From: Methylobacterium sp. Leaf465
GTDB taxonomy: Bacteria; Pseudomonadota; Alphaproteobacteria; Rhizobiales; Beijerinckiaceae
Direction: 5' to 3'
Assembly (NCBI RefSeq): GCF_001424705.1
Contig: NZ_LMRA01000002.1
Location: forward strand, 62,001 to 126,000
DNA: 64,000 nt
Shown here: positions 10,216-20,261 of the stretch, piece after piece
How positions within the stretch are numbered: the first letter of the stretch is position 1
Layout of the letters: every line of letters starts with the position of its first letter
Program-made: the position numbers and the translations under genes
The notes under the pieces: model-generated
The model's database searches: none
What the model was told of the DNA's origin: nothing
Seen by the model: only the letters and a program-made list of their open reading frames with translations

Positions 10216-11241
10216 TCAGGCCCGGTGCTGTACCGCCCCGCCGCCATGCCCGTGCGCCTCTTCCGTCACCGAGCCGCGGGTGCGCCACAGGCTGTAGGCG
10301 ATGCCCGCGATGAGGAACACGACGGTGACCGCGAGGGAGACCCACGGCGGCACGTGGACGAGGTCGAAAGTGTCGGCGACCACGATCTTGCCGCCGATGA
10401 AGATCAGGATGAAGGCCAGCGCCGTCTTGAGATAGGCGAAGCGGTCCACCATCGCGGCCAGGGCGAAGTAGAGCGCGCGCAGGCCGAGGATCGCGAAGAT
10501 GTTCGAGGTGTAGACCACGAAGGTGTCGGTGGTGATGGCGAAGATCGCCGGCACGCTGTCGACGGCGAAGATCACGTCGGCGCCGTTCACGAGAATGAGC
10601 GCCAGGGCCAGGGGCGTCAGCCAGAGGGCGGTCTTGCCGGTCTTCGGGTCGGGCTTGCGCACGACGAAGTGCTGCCCGTGCAGCTCGGGCGTGATGCGCA
10701 GGACCCGCTGCAGGAACCGGACGGCCCGGTTCTCGCGGATGTCGCCCGGCTCCTCGTCCTTCGAGAGCAGCATCTTGAGGCCGGCGAAGATCAGGAAGGC
10801 GGCGAAGATCGACAGCACCCAGGCGGCCTGGTGCACGAGGGCCGCGCCGAGGCCGATCATCAGCCCGCGCAGCAGGACGGCCGCGAGGATGCCCCAGACC
10901 AGGACCCGGTGCTGGGCGGCGCGGGGGATGCCGAGCGCCGTGAGGATGACGGCGATCACGAAGACGTTGTCCATCGACAGCGACTTCTCGACCACGAGGC
11001 CGGCGACGTATTCCTGGCCCGCCTGGGGCCCGAGATACCACCAGACCCAGCCGCCGAAGATCATGCCCAGGGTAAAGTAGAACAGCGTGAGGAGCAGGCT
11101 CTCCTTCACGCCGATCTCGTGATTCTTGTCGCGATGCAGGAGTCCGAGATCGAAGGCCAGCAACCCGGCCACGAGGGCGTGGAACCCGAGCCACATCCAC
11201 ACGGGCTTGCCGAGCCACTCGTAATACAGAAAATCAACCAT
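10216..11241 (-). CDS. TerC/Alx family integral membrane protein
   Basis: TerC/Alx proteins are multi-pass inner-membrane proteins linked to tellurite resistance and, for Alx and related members, to manganese export. The start at 11241 gives MVDFLYYEWLGKPVWMWLGF, the usual opening of the Alx-like group. The 341-residue product shows the signature acidic motifs SLSMDNVFVIAVI and VNGADVIFAVDSVPAIFAIT, several hydrophobic helices, a cytoplasmic loop (~150-215) and a His-rich C-terminus (HGHGGG). It is transcribed alone, away from the flavoprotein gene at 11430. An in-frame ATG at 11307 is possible but would add a soluble 22-residue leader. Confidence 0.9.
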   Translation of the reverse strand: MVDFLYYEWLGKPVWMWLGFHALVAGLLAFDLGLLHRDKNHEIGVKESLLLTLFYFTLGMIFGGWVWWYLGPQAGQEYVAGLVVEKSLSMDNVFVIAVILTALGIPRAAQHRVLVWGILAAVLLRGLMIGLGAALVHQAAWVLSIFAAFLIFAGLKMLLSKDEEPGDIRENRAVRFLQRVLRITPELHGQHFVVRKPDPKTGKTALWLTPLALALILVNGADVIFAVDSVPAIFAITTDTFVVYTSNIFAILGLRALYFALAAMVDRFAYLKTALAFILIFIGGKIVVADTFDLVHVPPWVSLAVTVVFLIAGIAYSLWRTRGSVTEEAHGHGGGAVQHRA

Positions 11242-11254
11242 GACGCAGGACCGT

Positions 11255-11282
11255 CGATGCTTCTTGAGGTGAGAAAGCATCG
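11255..11282 (-). promoter_or_regulatory. Hairpin in the 5' leader of the terC-like gene
   Basis: CGATGCTT and AAGCATCG form an 8-bp stem with a 12-base loop, ending 13 bases before the chosen ATG, where no clear Shine-Dalgarno sequence is present. The structure could influence translation. I do not see the conserved core of the yybP-ykoY manganese riboswitch that precedes alx in Escherichia coli, so this is a structural observation only. Confidence 0.35.
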
Positions 11283-11429
11283 GCTCCGACATCACGGAAC
11301 GCATCATGCAGCATCCCGCCAGAGGGGCCCGCAGCCGATGAGGCGCAGTTGGGACTCTGAACCGGGCGAATCAAGGGCATCGGGCCGTCACGCTTGACAG
11401 GGCCGGCCCCCGGCGGCTTCCCAAAGCGC

Positions 11430-12677
11430 ATGACTGACAGCGAACGCAACGGCCGCGAGGCTCGCGGCCCCGCGGTGATCGGGGCCGGCCCGGCCGGCCT
11501 CGCGGCGGCGGAGGTGCTGGCGCAGGCCGGCCACGGCGTGACCCTCTACGACCGGATGCCGAGCGTGGGGCGAAAATTCCTCATCGCCGGACGCGGCGGG
11601 CTCAACCTCACGCATTCCGAGCCGCTGCCGGCCTTCCTGGCGCGCTACCAGCCGGCTGAGGACGCCCTCGCCGGGGCGATCGCGGCGTTTCCGCCGAGCG
11701 CCCTGCGCGCCTGGTGCGACGACCTCGGCCAGCCGACCTTCGTCGGGTCGAGCGGCCGCGTCTTTCCCGAGGCCTTCAAGGCCTCGCCGCTGCTCCGGGC
11801 CTGGCTCCAGCGCCTCGACGGGCTGGGCGTCCGCATCCGCACCCGTCACCGCTTCACCGGCTGGTCGGACGCGGGCGGCCCGGTCTTCGAGACCCCGGAC
11901 GGACGGGTCGAGCCCGTGCACCGCCCGGTGCTCCTGGCTCTCGGCGGCGCGAGCTGGCCGCGCCTCGGCTCCGATGGGGCCTGGGTGCCCCTGCTCGAAC
12001 GGGACGGCATCGCGGTGGCGCCCCTCAAGCCCGCCAATGTCGGGTTCACCGTGGCCTGGTCGCCGGTCTTCGCCGCGCGCTTCGCCGGCACGCCCCTGAA
12101 GCGGATCGCCCTCAGCCTCGACGGGATCCGCGTGCGGGGCGAGGCCGTGATCAGCGCCGACGGGATCGAGGGCGGGGCGATCTACGCCCTCGCGCACCGG
12201 ATCCGGGCCGCCACCGAACGCGGCGAGGCCCGGCTGGAGATCGATCTCCGGCCGGACGTGGAGGAGGCCGCGCTGGCACGGGCGCTCCGCGATCCGAAAC
12301 CCGGGCTCTCCCTCGCCAACCGCCTGCGCAAGGCCGCGGCGCTGACGCCCGTGGGGATCGGCCTCCTGCGCGAGGCGGCCCACCCGCTGCCCGCGGCCGC
12401 CGAGGCCCTGGCGGCCCTGATCAAGGCGGTACCGCTCCGTCTCCTGGCGCCGCGCGGCCTCGACCGGGCGATCTCCACGGCGGGCGGGGTCCGCTTCGGC
12501 GACGTCGATGCCGGCTTCATGCTCGTCCGGCGGCCCGGCACCTTCGTGGCCGGCGAGATGCTGGACTGGGAGGCCCCGACGGGGGGCTACCTCCTCCAGG
12601 GGGCCTTCGCCTCGGGCCGCGCGGCTGCGGCGGGCATGCTGGCCTGGATCGCGCGGGACGCCGCCCGAGGCGCGTGA
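11430..12677 (+). CDS. HI0933/YhiN-like FAD-dependent flavoprotein
   Basis: The 415-residue product belongs to the HI0933/YhiN-like flavoprotein family (TIGR03862 subgroup). The N-terminal dinucleotide fold is GAGPAGLAAAEVLAQAGHGVTLYD, with the family motif GRKFLIAGRGGLNLTHSE just after it. The C-terminal FAD contact region is GGVRFGDVDAGF and GEMLDWEAPTGGYLLQGAFASGR. Members are predicted NAD(P)/FAD-dependent oxidoreductases whose substrate is not established. Start ATG at 11430 (MTDSERNG) is preferred over the upstream one at 11394. No partner genes are evident. Confidence 0.88.
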   Translation: MTDSERNGREARGPAVIGAGPAGLAAAEVLAQAGHGVTLYDRMPSVGRKFLIAGRGGLNLTHSEPLPAFLARYQPAEDALAGAIAAFPPSALRAWCDDLGQPTFVGSSGRVFPEAFKASPLLRAWLQRLDGLGVRIRTRHRFTGWSDAGGPVFETPDGRVEPVHRPVLLALGGASWPRLGSDGAWVPLLERDGIAVAPLKPANVGFTVAWSPVFAARFAGTPLKRIALSLDGIRVRGEAVISADGIEGGAIYALAHRIRAATERGEARLEIDLRPDVEEAALARALRDPKPGLSLANRLRKAAALTPVGIGLLREAAHPLPAAAEALAALIKAVPLRLLAPRGLDRAISTAGGVRFGDVDAGFMLVRRPGTFVAGEMLDWEAPTGGYLLQGAFASGRAAAAGMLAWIARDAARGA

Positions 12678-12691
12678 TTCGCCGTCTCACG

Positions 12692-12722
12692 AAAAAGGCT
12701 CCCTCTCGGGGGAGAGGGAGCC
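12692..12722 (-). terminator. Rho-independent terminator of the glycine-zipper gene
   Basis: An 11-bp stem (GGCTCCCTCTC with GAGAGGGAGCC) followed on the minus strand by TTTTT. This is a textbook intrinsic terminator for the leftward gene ending at 12766, and it can also stop readthrough from the flavoprotein gene ending at 12677. Confidence 0.85.
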
Positions 12723-12765
12723 TGATGGTCCGGCGCGGCCGTTCCGGGCCGCGCGCTGCCGGGTC

Positions 12766-13035
12766 TCAGCGGCAGTACACGTCGCCGTAGGCGTCGCGGT
12801 AGGTGCCGTAGGGGCAGCGCGGGGCGGTGGAGGCGCCGACGATGGCACCGCCGGCACCGCCGATGGCGGCACCCGCGAGCGCGCCGCCGGCGCGACCGGT
12901 GGCGGCTCCGCCGATGGCGGCACCCGCGAGGGCGCCGAGGCCGGCGCCGCCGAGGGCGCGGTCCTGCGGCGTGTTGCAGGCGCCGACCGAGAGGGCGAGA
13001 GCACCCGCGAGGGTGGCGGCGATGAGCTTCTTCAT
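12766..13035 (-). CDS. Glycine-zipper lipoprotein (89 aa)
   Basis: The 89-residue product has a lipoprotein signal peptide with lipobox SVGAC, predicting lipidation at Cys20. The mature part is a glycine zipper (GGAGLGALAGAAIGG repeated as GGALAGAAIGGAGG), which can form a transmembrane hairpin, followed by a short C-terminal tail CPYGTYRDAYGDVYC with two cysteines. Such 17-kDa-antigen/YMGG-like proteins are outer-membrane associated and of unclear function. It is monocistronic with a strong terminator. Confidence 0.8.
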   Translation of the reverse strand: MKKLIAATLAGALALSVGACNTPQDRALGGAGLGALAGAAIGGAATGRAGGALAGAAIGGAGGAIVGASTAPRCPYGTYRDAYGDVYCR

Positions 13036-13243
13036 GGTTCCGAGACTCCCTTGTGCGTCGTCGTGACCCGGCCTTCGGCCGTGATGTTCGTGCCGCCCGA
13101 GCTTAAGCATTCCGCGCGAGAAATGCACGCGAAACGGCTCAGGTTCCGTCCTGCCTTTCCGTTTCGTCGAAAAACCCTCTAGTGATGCGCCGATCAGGGC
13201 CCATCCGGGCGGCGCCGTCCGCCCATCCCGCCGCGAGGACTCC

Positions 13244-13924
13244 ATGCAGCGCGCCACCGCCATCGTCCGCAAGGTCGCCGTCCGCGCCGATGCGATCGTC
13301 GACACGATCGTGCTCGACCATGCCGCCCGGCAGGCCCCCCCGGAGAGCCTGACCGGGGAAGGCGGGCTGAGCCTGACCCTCGCGCTCGCCAAGGCGGCGG
13401 CCTTCGAGGACGGCGATGCCCTGCGCCTGGAGGACGGGCGCCTCGTCGCGATCCGCGCCGCCGGCGAGCCGCTCCTCGAGGTCCGTGCCGAGAACCCGGC
13501 CCGGCTCCTGCGCCTCGCCTGGCAGCTCGGCGGCAGCCACGTGCCGGCCGAGATCGCCGCCGAGGTGCTCTACGTGCCCCGCAGCGCCGCCGAGTTGGTG
13601 CGCGGCCAGGGCTGCGCCGCCACGCCGGTCACCCGCGCCTTCAAGCCCGAGCGCGCCGCCCACGACCACAGCCAGTGCGGCCACGATCATCACGATCACG
13701 GGCACCACGCGCACGACCACGCGGATCACGACCACGGCCATACCCATGCGGGGCATGACCATGATCACGGCCATGATCACGGCCATGATCACGGCCATGA
13801 TCACGCGCACACCCATTCCCATGGGCACGATCATGCCCACGCGCACGATCATGCCCAAGACCCTGCCAAAGAGCACGGCGCGCACGGCCACGTGCACGGG
13901 CCGGACTGCAAGCACGACCACTGA
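13244..13924 (+). CDS. ureE: UreE-like nickel metallochaperone with long His-rich tail
   Basis: UreE delivers nickel to urease during active-site assembly. Residues 1-135 show the UreE fold: an N-terminal domain with [10 protein letters not shown], and the metal-binding domain with [25 protein letters not shown] and [15 protein letters not shown]. From ~137 to 226 the chain is almost only His, Asp, Gly and Ala (for example [18 protein letters not shown]), far longer than the tail of Klebsiella UreE. Tandem 12-bp repeats encode part of it. No other ure genes are in the window, so the protein may supply nickel or zinc from a distance or act as metal store. Start ATG at 13244 ([10 protein letters not shown]) follows GAGGACTCC. 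Confidence 0.9.
   Translation: MQRATAIVRKVAVRADAIVDTIVLDHAARQAPPESLTGEGGLSLTLALAKAAAFEDGDALRLEDGRLVAIRAAGEPLLEVRAENPARLLRLAWQLGGSHVPAEIAAEVLYVPRSAAELVRGQGCAATPVTRAFKPERAAHDHSQCGHDHHDHGHHAHDHADHDHGHTHAGHDHDHGHDHGHDHGHDHAHTHSHGHDHAHAHDHAQDPAKEHGAHGHVHGPDCKHDH
13760..13805 (+). repeat. 12-bp tandem repeat coding HDHG in ureE
   Basis: The unit CATGATCACGGC occurs three times exactly (from 13760, 13772 and 13784) with a fourth partial copy. It encodes repeated His-Asp-His-Gly. Because the unit is a multiple of three, copy-number change would alter tail length without shifting frame. Confidence 0.85.
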
Positions 13925-13975
13925 GCGGAGCCGCCCCGCGTTGAAGCCGGCGGCGCGGACCGTTATGTCCGCCGG

Positions 13976-15004
<1,029 letters not shown>

Positions 15005-15204
15005 GCCTCCCCGTCCGGGCCTCTATAACTAGAAGCGGGCGTCTTCTTGTTTGCTGGCGCAATATTCAGGAAGTGCATTGCGATTGTTGCTGATATGGCA
15101 CGCAAGATCACAGCTTAGATTGTGACATCATTATGAACAATTTACGGCTGTAGTTTTCGGTATTTCAACCATCGATCCGACCAGCGGATTCGATGGGGCG
15201 AACG

Positions 15205-18200
15205 ATGCGATTCCAATACAGTGTTTCGAGTGCGGCCATCATTCTCGCGGCATCGGGTATAGCCTCTGCGCAGGCACAGACCGCGACTATCACGCCGTCC
15301 AATGCCAATGTGCTGAACCTGCTCGCACCGTTCCTGTCCCTGAACGCCAGTGCGATTGGCCAGGCGACGCTGCAAGGCAACCTCTCGCAAGCCATCGCCA
15401 TCAACAACCAGTCGACGCCGGACCAGCGCGCCCTCGCCATCAGCGGCAAGGCCCTCCCGGGCGGCACCCCCTTCCTCGGCTCGATCACCCTGGTCGACGG
15501 ATCGGTGGTGAAGCTCGGACCGGCCGACAATCTGGCCGGCGGCCTCCCGCTCCAGGCCATCCAGAGCAATCCGGGAGTGCCGGGCACGATCAACCCGATC
15601 CAGCCGGTGGGTGGTTACGGCCCGGTGCTGGGTCCGCTCTATCAGCAGGGCATCCGCGCCAGCACGGACACGACGGGACCGCTGGCCCGGACTTTTGATT
15701 TCCTGAACCGGGCCTACAAGTTCACCAGCTCCGATCTGGGCGTCGCGAAGAACTACTTCGCCAACGGTGCGGCCAACAACCCGAGCGTGACGCCGGCCGG
15801 CTATGTCCCGGTTCCCGCCGTCGCGCCTGCCGGATACACGCTGCCCCGCTTCAACGGGCTGCCCAACACGACGACGAGCGTCCTCGATATCGCTGCCGGC
15901 GTGACCAACACGCAAGCCGGACAGGACGTCTACGGGAGTTCGCGCCCGGTCCAGGTTCGTCCGAAGGGCATCGACCCGTTCGATCCGACCTCGATCAATG
16001 GCCTGACCACCAACCCTTCGTTCCCCAGCGGCCACACCAATTACGGGATTACCGATTCGATTCTGCTCGGCATGCTGACGCCGTCGCTCTACCAGAGCAT
16101 GCTCATGCGCGGCTCGGAATTCGGCGACAGCCGCATCGTGCTCGGCGTCCATTATCCGCTCGACATCATCGGAAGTCGCGCCTTCTCGGCTTATAATCTC
16201 GCGCAGGCCTTCACCAACCCGGCCTATATCGACAATGCCGCCACCACCGGCACGGCCATCAACCTGACCTCGCTCTTCACCCAGGCCCAGGGCGAACTCC
16301 AGAGCTACCTGTCGGCCGGCTGCGGCGCCGCCGTCGCGACCTGCGCCACGAGCGCGGCCAACACGGGGGGCAACCCCTATCTCCCGTCCGCCGCCAATCA
16401 GGCCTTGTACCAGTCGCGCCTGACCTATGGTTTGCCGGTCCTCACCTTCGCCGAGGCGCCGCGCGAAGCCGCACCTGCCGGCGGGCCGGATGCCGCCATT
16501 CTGCTTGCGCCTCTGTATGGCGGTAGCAGCAGCGCGGCCGCGCAGATCGCGCCGAAAGGCGGCCTCTATGGCGCGCTCCAGGACAGCACGATCAATCAGA
16601 TCATCGTCAACACCGAGACGAACGCGCTCAGCGCCTTCTACGGCATGCCGCTGAGCTACTGGGCGCGCATCGACCTCTACAGCGCCGCCGGCTACTTCCG
16701 GAACGTCGTCGGCACGCTGTCGATGGCCGCGAGCGACCGTGTCGCCACCGACGTCACCATCGGCCAGACCGGGGCCCTCTATGCCAACGGCACCATCGCG
16801 GGGACCGTCACGGTGGGCACGGGCGGTCTTCTCGGCGGCGCCGGCACGGTGGGCGGGCTCGTGGCCCAGTCCGGGGCCGTGGTGGCGCCGGGCAATTCCA
16901 TCGGCACCCTGAACGTGGCCGGCAACGCCGCCTTCGCCGCCGGCACCACCCTCCGTGTCGAGGCCAACGCCGCCGGCCAGGCCGACCGCCTCGCCGTGGC
17001 GGGGACCGCGACGCTGTCGGGCGGCACCGTCCAGGTGCTGGCGGCCGACGGCGCCTACGATCCGCGCACCCGCTACACCGTCCTGACCGCCGGCGGCGGC
17101 GTGCAGGGCCAGTTCTCCGGCGTCACCGCCAACTTCGCCTTCCTGACGCCCACCCTGGGCTATGGCGCGAACGCGGTCGACCTGACCCTGACCCGCAACG
17201 ACGTCGCCTTCTCCACCATCGCCCAGACCCGCAACCAGGGCAGCGTCGCCGACGCCATCCAGGCGGCCGGGGCGGGCGCCGCCCTCTACGGCCGCACCGT
17301 CGGGCTGAGCACGCCCGAGGCCCGCGCCGCCTTCGGGGCGCTCACCGGTGACATCCACGCCAGCGCGGCCGGCGCCCAGTTCGAGACCGCCTTCTTCGTG
17401 CGCGAAGCGATCCTCGACCGCCTGCGCTGGGGCGCGGGCGAGGCCACCGACTACGGCGCTCTTCCGGCGACCTACACCGCCGACCTGCCGGGCCGGGCCG
17501 CCCCGGTGGTGCCCGTGCCCATGCGGGTGCTCGATCCGCAGGTGTTCGGGCTCTGGGGCCAGGGCTTCGGCAGCTTCGGCCAGGTCCGCGGTGACGGCAA
17601 TGCCGCGTCCCTGGCGCGCCAGACCTCCGGCTTCGTGCTCGGCGCCGATCTGCGCCTCGAAACCGGCTTCCGCCTCGGGTTCACGGGCGGCTACACGCTG
17701 ACCAGCCTCGACAGCGCCGGACGGCTCGCCACCGGCACGATCGAGAGCGGCTTCGGCGGCGTCTATGGCGGCTTCGCGCGGGGGGCCTTCGCCCTGCGCC
17801 TCGGCGCGGTCTATGCCGATCAGGCGAGCCGCCTGCGCCGGGCGGTGACCTTCGCGGGCGTCTCCGACAGCGACACGGCCCGCATCGGCGGCTCCACCGT
17901 GCAGGGCTTCGGCGAAATCGGATACCGGATCGTGCTGGGTGCGGCGCCGGCGCTCGCGCTCCAGGCGTCCGCCCTGCAGCCGACCTCCCTCGAGCCCTTC
18001 GTGGGCGGGGCCTACGTGTCGATCGGGCGCGACCGCTTCGCCGAGACCGGGGGGCTCGCCGCCCTGACGGGCGCGGCGCAGACCACCGAGGTGGCGACCT
18101 CCACGGTGGGCGTGCGCGGCCAGACCAGCCTGGACCTGGGCCTGGGCTCCGGGGCGCCGGTGTCCCTGCACGGTCTGGTGGGCTATCGCCGGGCCTATGG

Positions 18201-18411
18201 CGACGTGGTGCCGAAGGCGCTCCTCGGCTTCGGCACCGGTCCGAGCTTCCTCGTGGCCGGCACGCCGATCGGCCGGGACGCGCTGGTGGCCGAGGCCGGC
18301 CTCGACGTGCGGGTGGACCGCGCCACCACCCTGGGCGTGGCCTATACCGGCCAGGTCGGCGAACGCGCCCAGGACCACGCGGTGAAGGGCAGCTTCACCT
18401 ACCGGTTCTGA
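15205..18411 (+). CDS. Acid phosphatase (PAP2) - autotransporter fusion (1068 aa)
   Basis: Start at 15205 (MRFQYSV) gives a clean signal peptide ending SAQAQ; an ATG at 15193 adds four residues. Residues ~30-510 resemble class A acid phosphatases of the PAP2 superfamily: PSGH at 274-277 and SRIVLGVHYPLD at 309-320, which fits SR-x5-H-x3-D exactly. Residues ~515-700 are passenger-type beta repeats (GTVTVGTGGLLGGAGTVGG, APGNSIGTLNVAGN). The C-terminal ~280 residues form an autotransporter beta-barrel (VFGLWGQGFGSFGQ onward, ending in FTYRF with terminal Phe). A surface-displayed phosphatase is inferred. A terminator follows. Confidence 0.9.
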   Translation: MRFQYSVSSAAIILAASGIASAQAQTATITPSNANVLNLLAPFLSLNASAIGQATLQGNLSQAIAINNQSTPDQRALAISGKALPGGTPFLGSITLVDGSVVKLGPADNLAGGLPLQAIQSNPGVPGTINPIQPVGGYGPVLGPLYQQGIRASTDTTGPLARTFDFLNRAYKFTSSDLGVAKNYFANGAANNPSVTPAGYVPVPAVAPAGYTLPRFNGLPNTTTSVLDIAAGVTNTQAGQDVYGSSRPVQVRPKGIDPFDPTSINGLTTNPSFPSGHTNYGITDSILLGMLTPSLYQSMLMRGSEFGDSRIVLGVHYPLDIIGSRAFSAYNLAQAFTNPAYIDNAATTGTAINLTSLFTQAQGELQSYLSAGCGAAVATCATSAANTGGNPYLPSAANQALYQSRLTYGLPVLTFAEAPREAAPAGGPDAAILLAPLYGGSSSAAAQIAPKGGLYGALQDSTINQIIVNTETNALSAFYGMPLSYWARIDLYSAAGYFRNVVGTLSMAASDRVATDVTIGQTGALYANGTIAGTVTVGTGGLLGGAGTVGGLVAQSGAVVAPGNSIGTLNVAGNAAFAAGTTLRVEANAAGQADRLAVAGTATLSGGTVQVLAADGAYDPRTRYTVLTAGGGVQGQFSGVTANFAFLTPTLGYGANAVDLTLTRNDVAFSTIAQTRNQGSVADAIQAAGAGAALYGRTVGLSTPEARAAFGALTGDIHASAAGAQFETAFFVREAILDRLRWGAGEATDYGALPATYTADLPGRAAPVVPVPMRVLDPQVFGLWGQGFGSFGQVRGDGNAASLARQTSGFVLGADLRLETGFRLGFTGGYTLTSLDSAGRLATGTIESGFGGVYGGFARGAFALRLGAVYADQASRLRRAVTFAGVSDSDTARIGGSTVQGFGEIGYRIVLGAAPALALQASALQPTSLEPFVGGAYVSIGRDRFAETGGLAALTGAAQTTEVATSTVGVRGQTSLDLGLGSGAPVSLHGLVGYRRAYGDVVPKALLGFGTGPSFLVAGTPIGRDALVAEAGLDVRVDRATTLGVAYTGQVGERAQDHAVKGSFTYRF

Positions 18412-18440
18412 GACGCGACCGGCCGGGTCGGAGACGCGAA

Positions 18441-18476
18441 GACGCCGCCCGCCCCGTCGGCCGGGCGGCGTCTCCT
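18441..18476. terminator. Bidirectional terminator
   Basis: GACGCCGCCCG at 18441-18451 pairs with CGGGCGGCGTC at 18462-18472, followed by TCCTT. It separates the autotransporter gene from the convergent protease gene that ends at 18490. Confidence 0.75.
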
Positions 18477-18489
18477 TCGGCGAAGAACC

Positions 18490-19179
18490 TCAGCGGCCGC
18501 GCAGCACCAGCCGGTCCCCGCGGACCTCGAAGGAAGCGAGGCGGTCGAGGAAGCTCATGCCGAGGAGGTTTTCGCGCAGGGCGCCCGGCCGGCTCACCAG
18601 GGCCGGGACCCGCCGCGCGACGATACCCCCGACCCGGAGGCTGTCGAGGAAGGCCGGGGCCGCCACGGTGACGCCGTTGGCGGTGGAGACCCGGACGCTG
18701 AATTCGGACTCCGCCGGGCGGATGCCGAGGGCGGCCGCGCTCTCGGCGGTGAGCACCACGGAGCTGGCGCCGGTGTCGAACTGGAAGCCTTGGGGCTGGC
18801 CGTTCACCTCGGCCCGGACGTGGAAGTTGCCGTCGCTGCGCCGGGTGATCGTCACCGTGCCGTCCGACCCCGTTACCGCGCTGCCGGGGCGCAAGGCCCC
18901 GAGCATCCGGTCGCCGATGATCCGGGCGTCGTCGCGGTAGGCGTAGCCGGCCACCAGGGCGGCCCCAAGGGCGCCCCAGAGCAGCAGGGCCGTCAGGTTC
19001 GCGCTCATGCGGCCCCGGAACTGGTGCCAGAATCCCGCCGCCACCACGGCGAGGAGGCCGGCGCTCATGGCGAGCTGGGCAAACTGGTCCGGCTCCATCC
19101 CGGCGATGCGCTGGGTGTCATCGGACAGGAGCAGCACCGCCAGGGCGCCGCCCAGGATGAGCAGTCCGACCAGGATCAT
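18490..19179 (-). CDS. TIGR02281-type retropepsin-like aspartic protease
   Basis: The 229-residue product has three hydrophobic N-terminal segments (LVGLLILGGALAVLLL; AMSAGLLAVVAAGF; LTALLLWGALGAALVAGY). A periplasmic-side clan AA domain follows at ~105-229 with the single catalytic motif FDTGASSVVL and the companion LLGMSFLDRLASFEV. This matches the membrane-anchored TIGR02281 family, which would act as a homodimer. The ATG at 19179 overlaps the DUF1289 stop by ATGA, and cobS lies upstream on the same strand, so the three are probably one operon. Substrate unknown. Confidence 0.88.
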   Translation of the reverse strand: MILVGLLILGGALAVLLLSDDTQRIAGMEPDQFAQLAMSAGLLAVVAAGFWHQFRGRMSANLTALLLWGALGAALVAGYAYRDDARIIGDRMLGALRPGSAVTGSDGTVTITRRSDGNFHVRAEVNGQPQGFQFDTGASSVVLTAESAAALGIRPAESEFSVRVSTANGVTVAAPAFLDSLRVGGIVARRVPALVSRPGALRENLLGMSFLDRLASFEVRGDRLVLRGR

Positions 19180-19391
19180 GACGCCGCCGGGGCCGGGGCC
19201 CGGGTCGGGAAGGCGTTCCGCAGGCGTGCGTCGAGCGTGGCCATCACCGCCCGGCGCTGGGGCTCCGACATCGAGCCCCAGAGGGCGATCTCGTCGCGGG
19301 TCCGGCCGCAGCCCTCGCACAGGCCGGTGGCCGCATCGAGGAGGCAGAGCTTCGTGCAGGGGCTGGAGGGTTTGGGGCGGAGCTGGGTCAT
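19176..19391 (-). CDS. DUF1289 family small cysteine-rich protein
   Basis: The product is 71 residues if started at the ATG at 19391 (MTQLRPK); a start at 19415 adds eight. It carries the DUF1289 signature SSPCTKLCLLDAATGLCEGCGRTRDEI, four cysteines in C-x3-C...C-x2-C spacing, likely binding zinc or an iron-sulfur cluster, followed by a helix with MSEPQRRAVMATL. The function of DUF1289 is unknown. The end overlaps the protease start by four bases, implying translational coupling. Confidence 0.88.
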   Translation of the reverse strand: MTQLRPKPSSPCTKLCLLDAATGLCEGCGRTRDEIALWGSMSEPQRRAVMATLDARLRNAFPTRAPAPAAS

Positions 19392-19442
19392 CGCCCCTGT
19401 CCATGCCAGGGCCATGGTGTCCGGATCAAGTCCGGCCGCGGA

Positions 19443-20261
19443 TCAGGCGGGGACCGCCGCCAGGAGACCGATGAGGGCGGCGATCTCGGCCGCCTGCTGG
19501 GCGGCACCGACCACGTCGCCGCTCTGCCCGCCGATCATCCGTCGCGCCAGGGCGGTGACCGCGAGGGACGCGCCGAGGCCGAGGCCGAGCATCAGGACGA
19601 GGCCGGGCACCGGAAGGCCGAGGACCAGGGCCACCAGGGCGACGAGGAGGGTGAGGGCCCCGGCGGTGGCCAGGGTCCGCCGGCTCGGACGTCCCACGGC
19701 GGCGCCGGCGCCGTCCGCACGGGCGGGCGGCAGCAGGGCGAGGGGCGCCAGGGCGGCGCTGCGCGAGAGCGCGGCGGCCAGCAGCAGGGCCGGCGCCGCC
19801 AGGAGCTCGACCCGGTCGAGGAGCGTCGCCAGGGCGCCGATCCGCAGGGCCAGGGACAGCATCAGGGCGACGCCGCCATAGGCGCCGATGCGGCTGTCGC
19901 GCATGATCTCCAGGCGCCGGGCGGGCGTGGTCCCGCCGCCGAATCCGTCGGCGACGTCGGCGAGGCCGTCCTCGTGCAGGGCCCCCGTCACCAGGACGCC
20001 CGCCGTCACCGCGAGGGCGGCGGCGAGGAAGGGCCCGAGGCCGAGGCCCCAGGCGGCGAGCAGCATCCCGGCTCCGGGCAGGCCGAGGAGGAAGCCCGCC
20101 AGGGGCAGCATCCGGGGGAGGGTGCGGAAGTCCGGGACCGCGTGCGGGTCGCCCTCGCCGGGCAGCGCCGGCACGGGCAGGCGGGAGTAGAAGCGCAGGC
20201 AGCCCGCCAGGTCGTAGGCCAGGCGGGCCCCCGGAAAGGCGGGTTCGGCCTCCTCGTTCAT
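19443..20261 (-). CDS. cobS: Adenosylcobinamide-GDP ribazoletransferase CobS
   Basis: CobS joins adenosylcobinamide-GDP and alpha-ribazole to make cobalamin. It is an integral membrane protein. The 272-residue product has the family motifs [27 protein letters not shown] (metal-binding acidic residues) and [10 protein letters not shown], with several hydrophobic helices after ~120. It is divergently placed from cobT with 102 bases between the starts. This is the usual CobT/CobS pairing for lower-ligand assembly. I see no cobalamin riboswitch in the short gap. Confidence 0.95.
   Translation of the reverse strand: MNEEAEPAFPGARLAYDLAGCLRFYSRLPVPALPGEGDPHAVPDFRTLPRMLPLAGFLLGLPGAGMLLAAWGLGLGPFLAAALAVTAGVLVTGALHEDGLADVADGFGGGTTPARRLEIMRDSRIGAYGGVALMLSLALRIGALATLLDRVELLAAPALLLAAALSRSAALAPLALLPPARADGAGAAVGRPSRRTLATAGALTLLVALVALVLGLPVPGLVLMLGLGLGASLAVTALARRMIGGQSGDVVGAAQQAAEIAALIGLLAAVPA

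Noticed and set aside
11242-11400. yybP-ykoY manganese riboswitch ahead of the terC-like gene
   Set aside because: The conserved purine-rich aptamer loops are not recognisable; only a simple hairpin is present.
13680-13920. CRISPR-like array
   Set aside because: The repeats are short direct 12-mers in frame within the ureE His tail, without spacers.
15142-18378. 1078-codon open frame on the minus strand opposite the autotransporter gene
   Set aside because: Its product is His/Arg/Gly/Ala-rich without family motifs; it is the GC-rich antisense shadow of a gene with clear phosphatase and autotransporter features.
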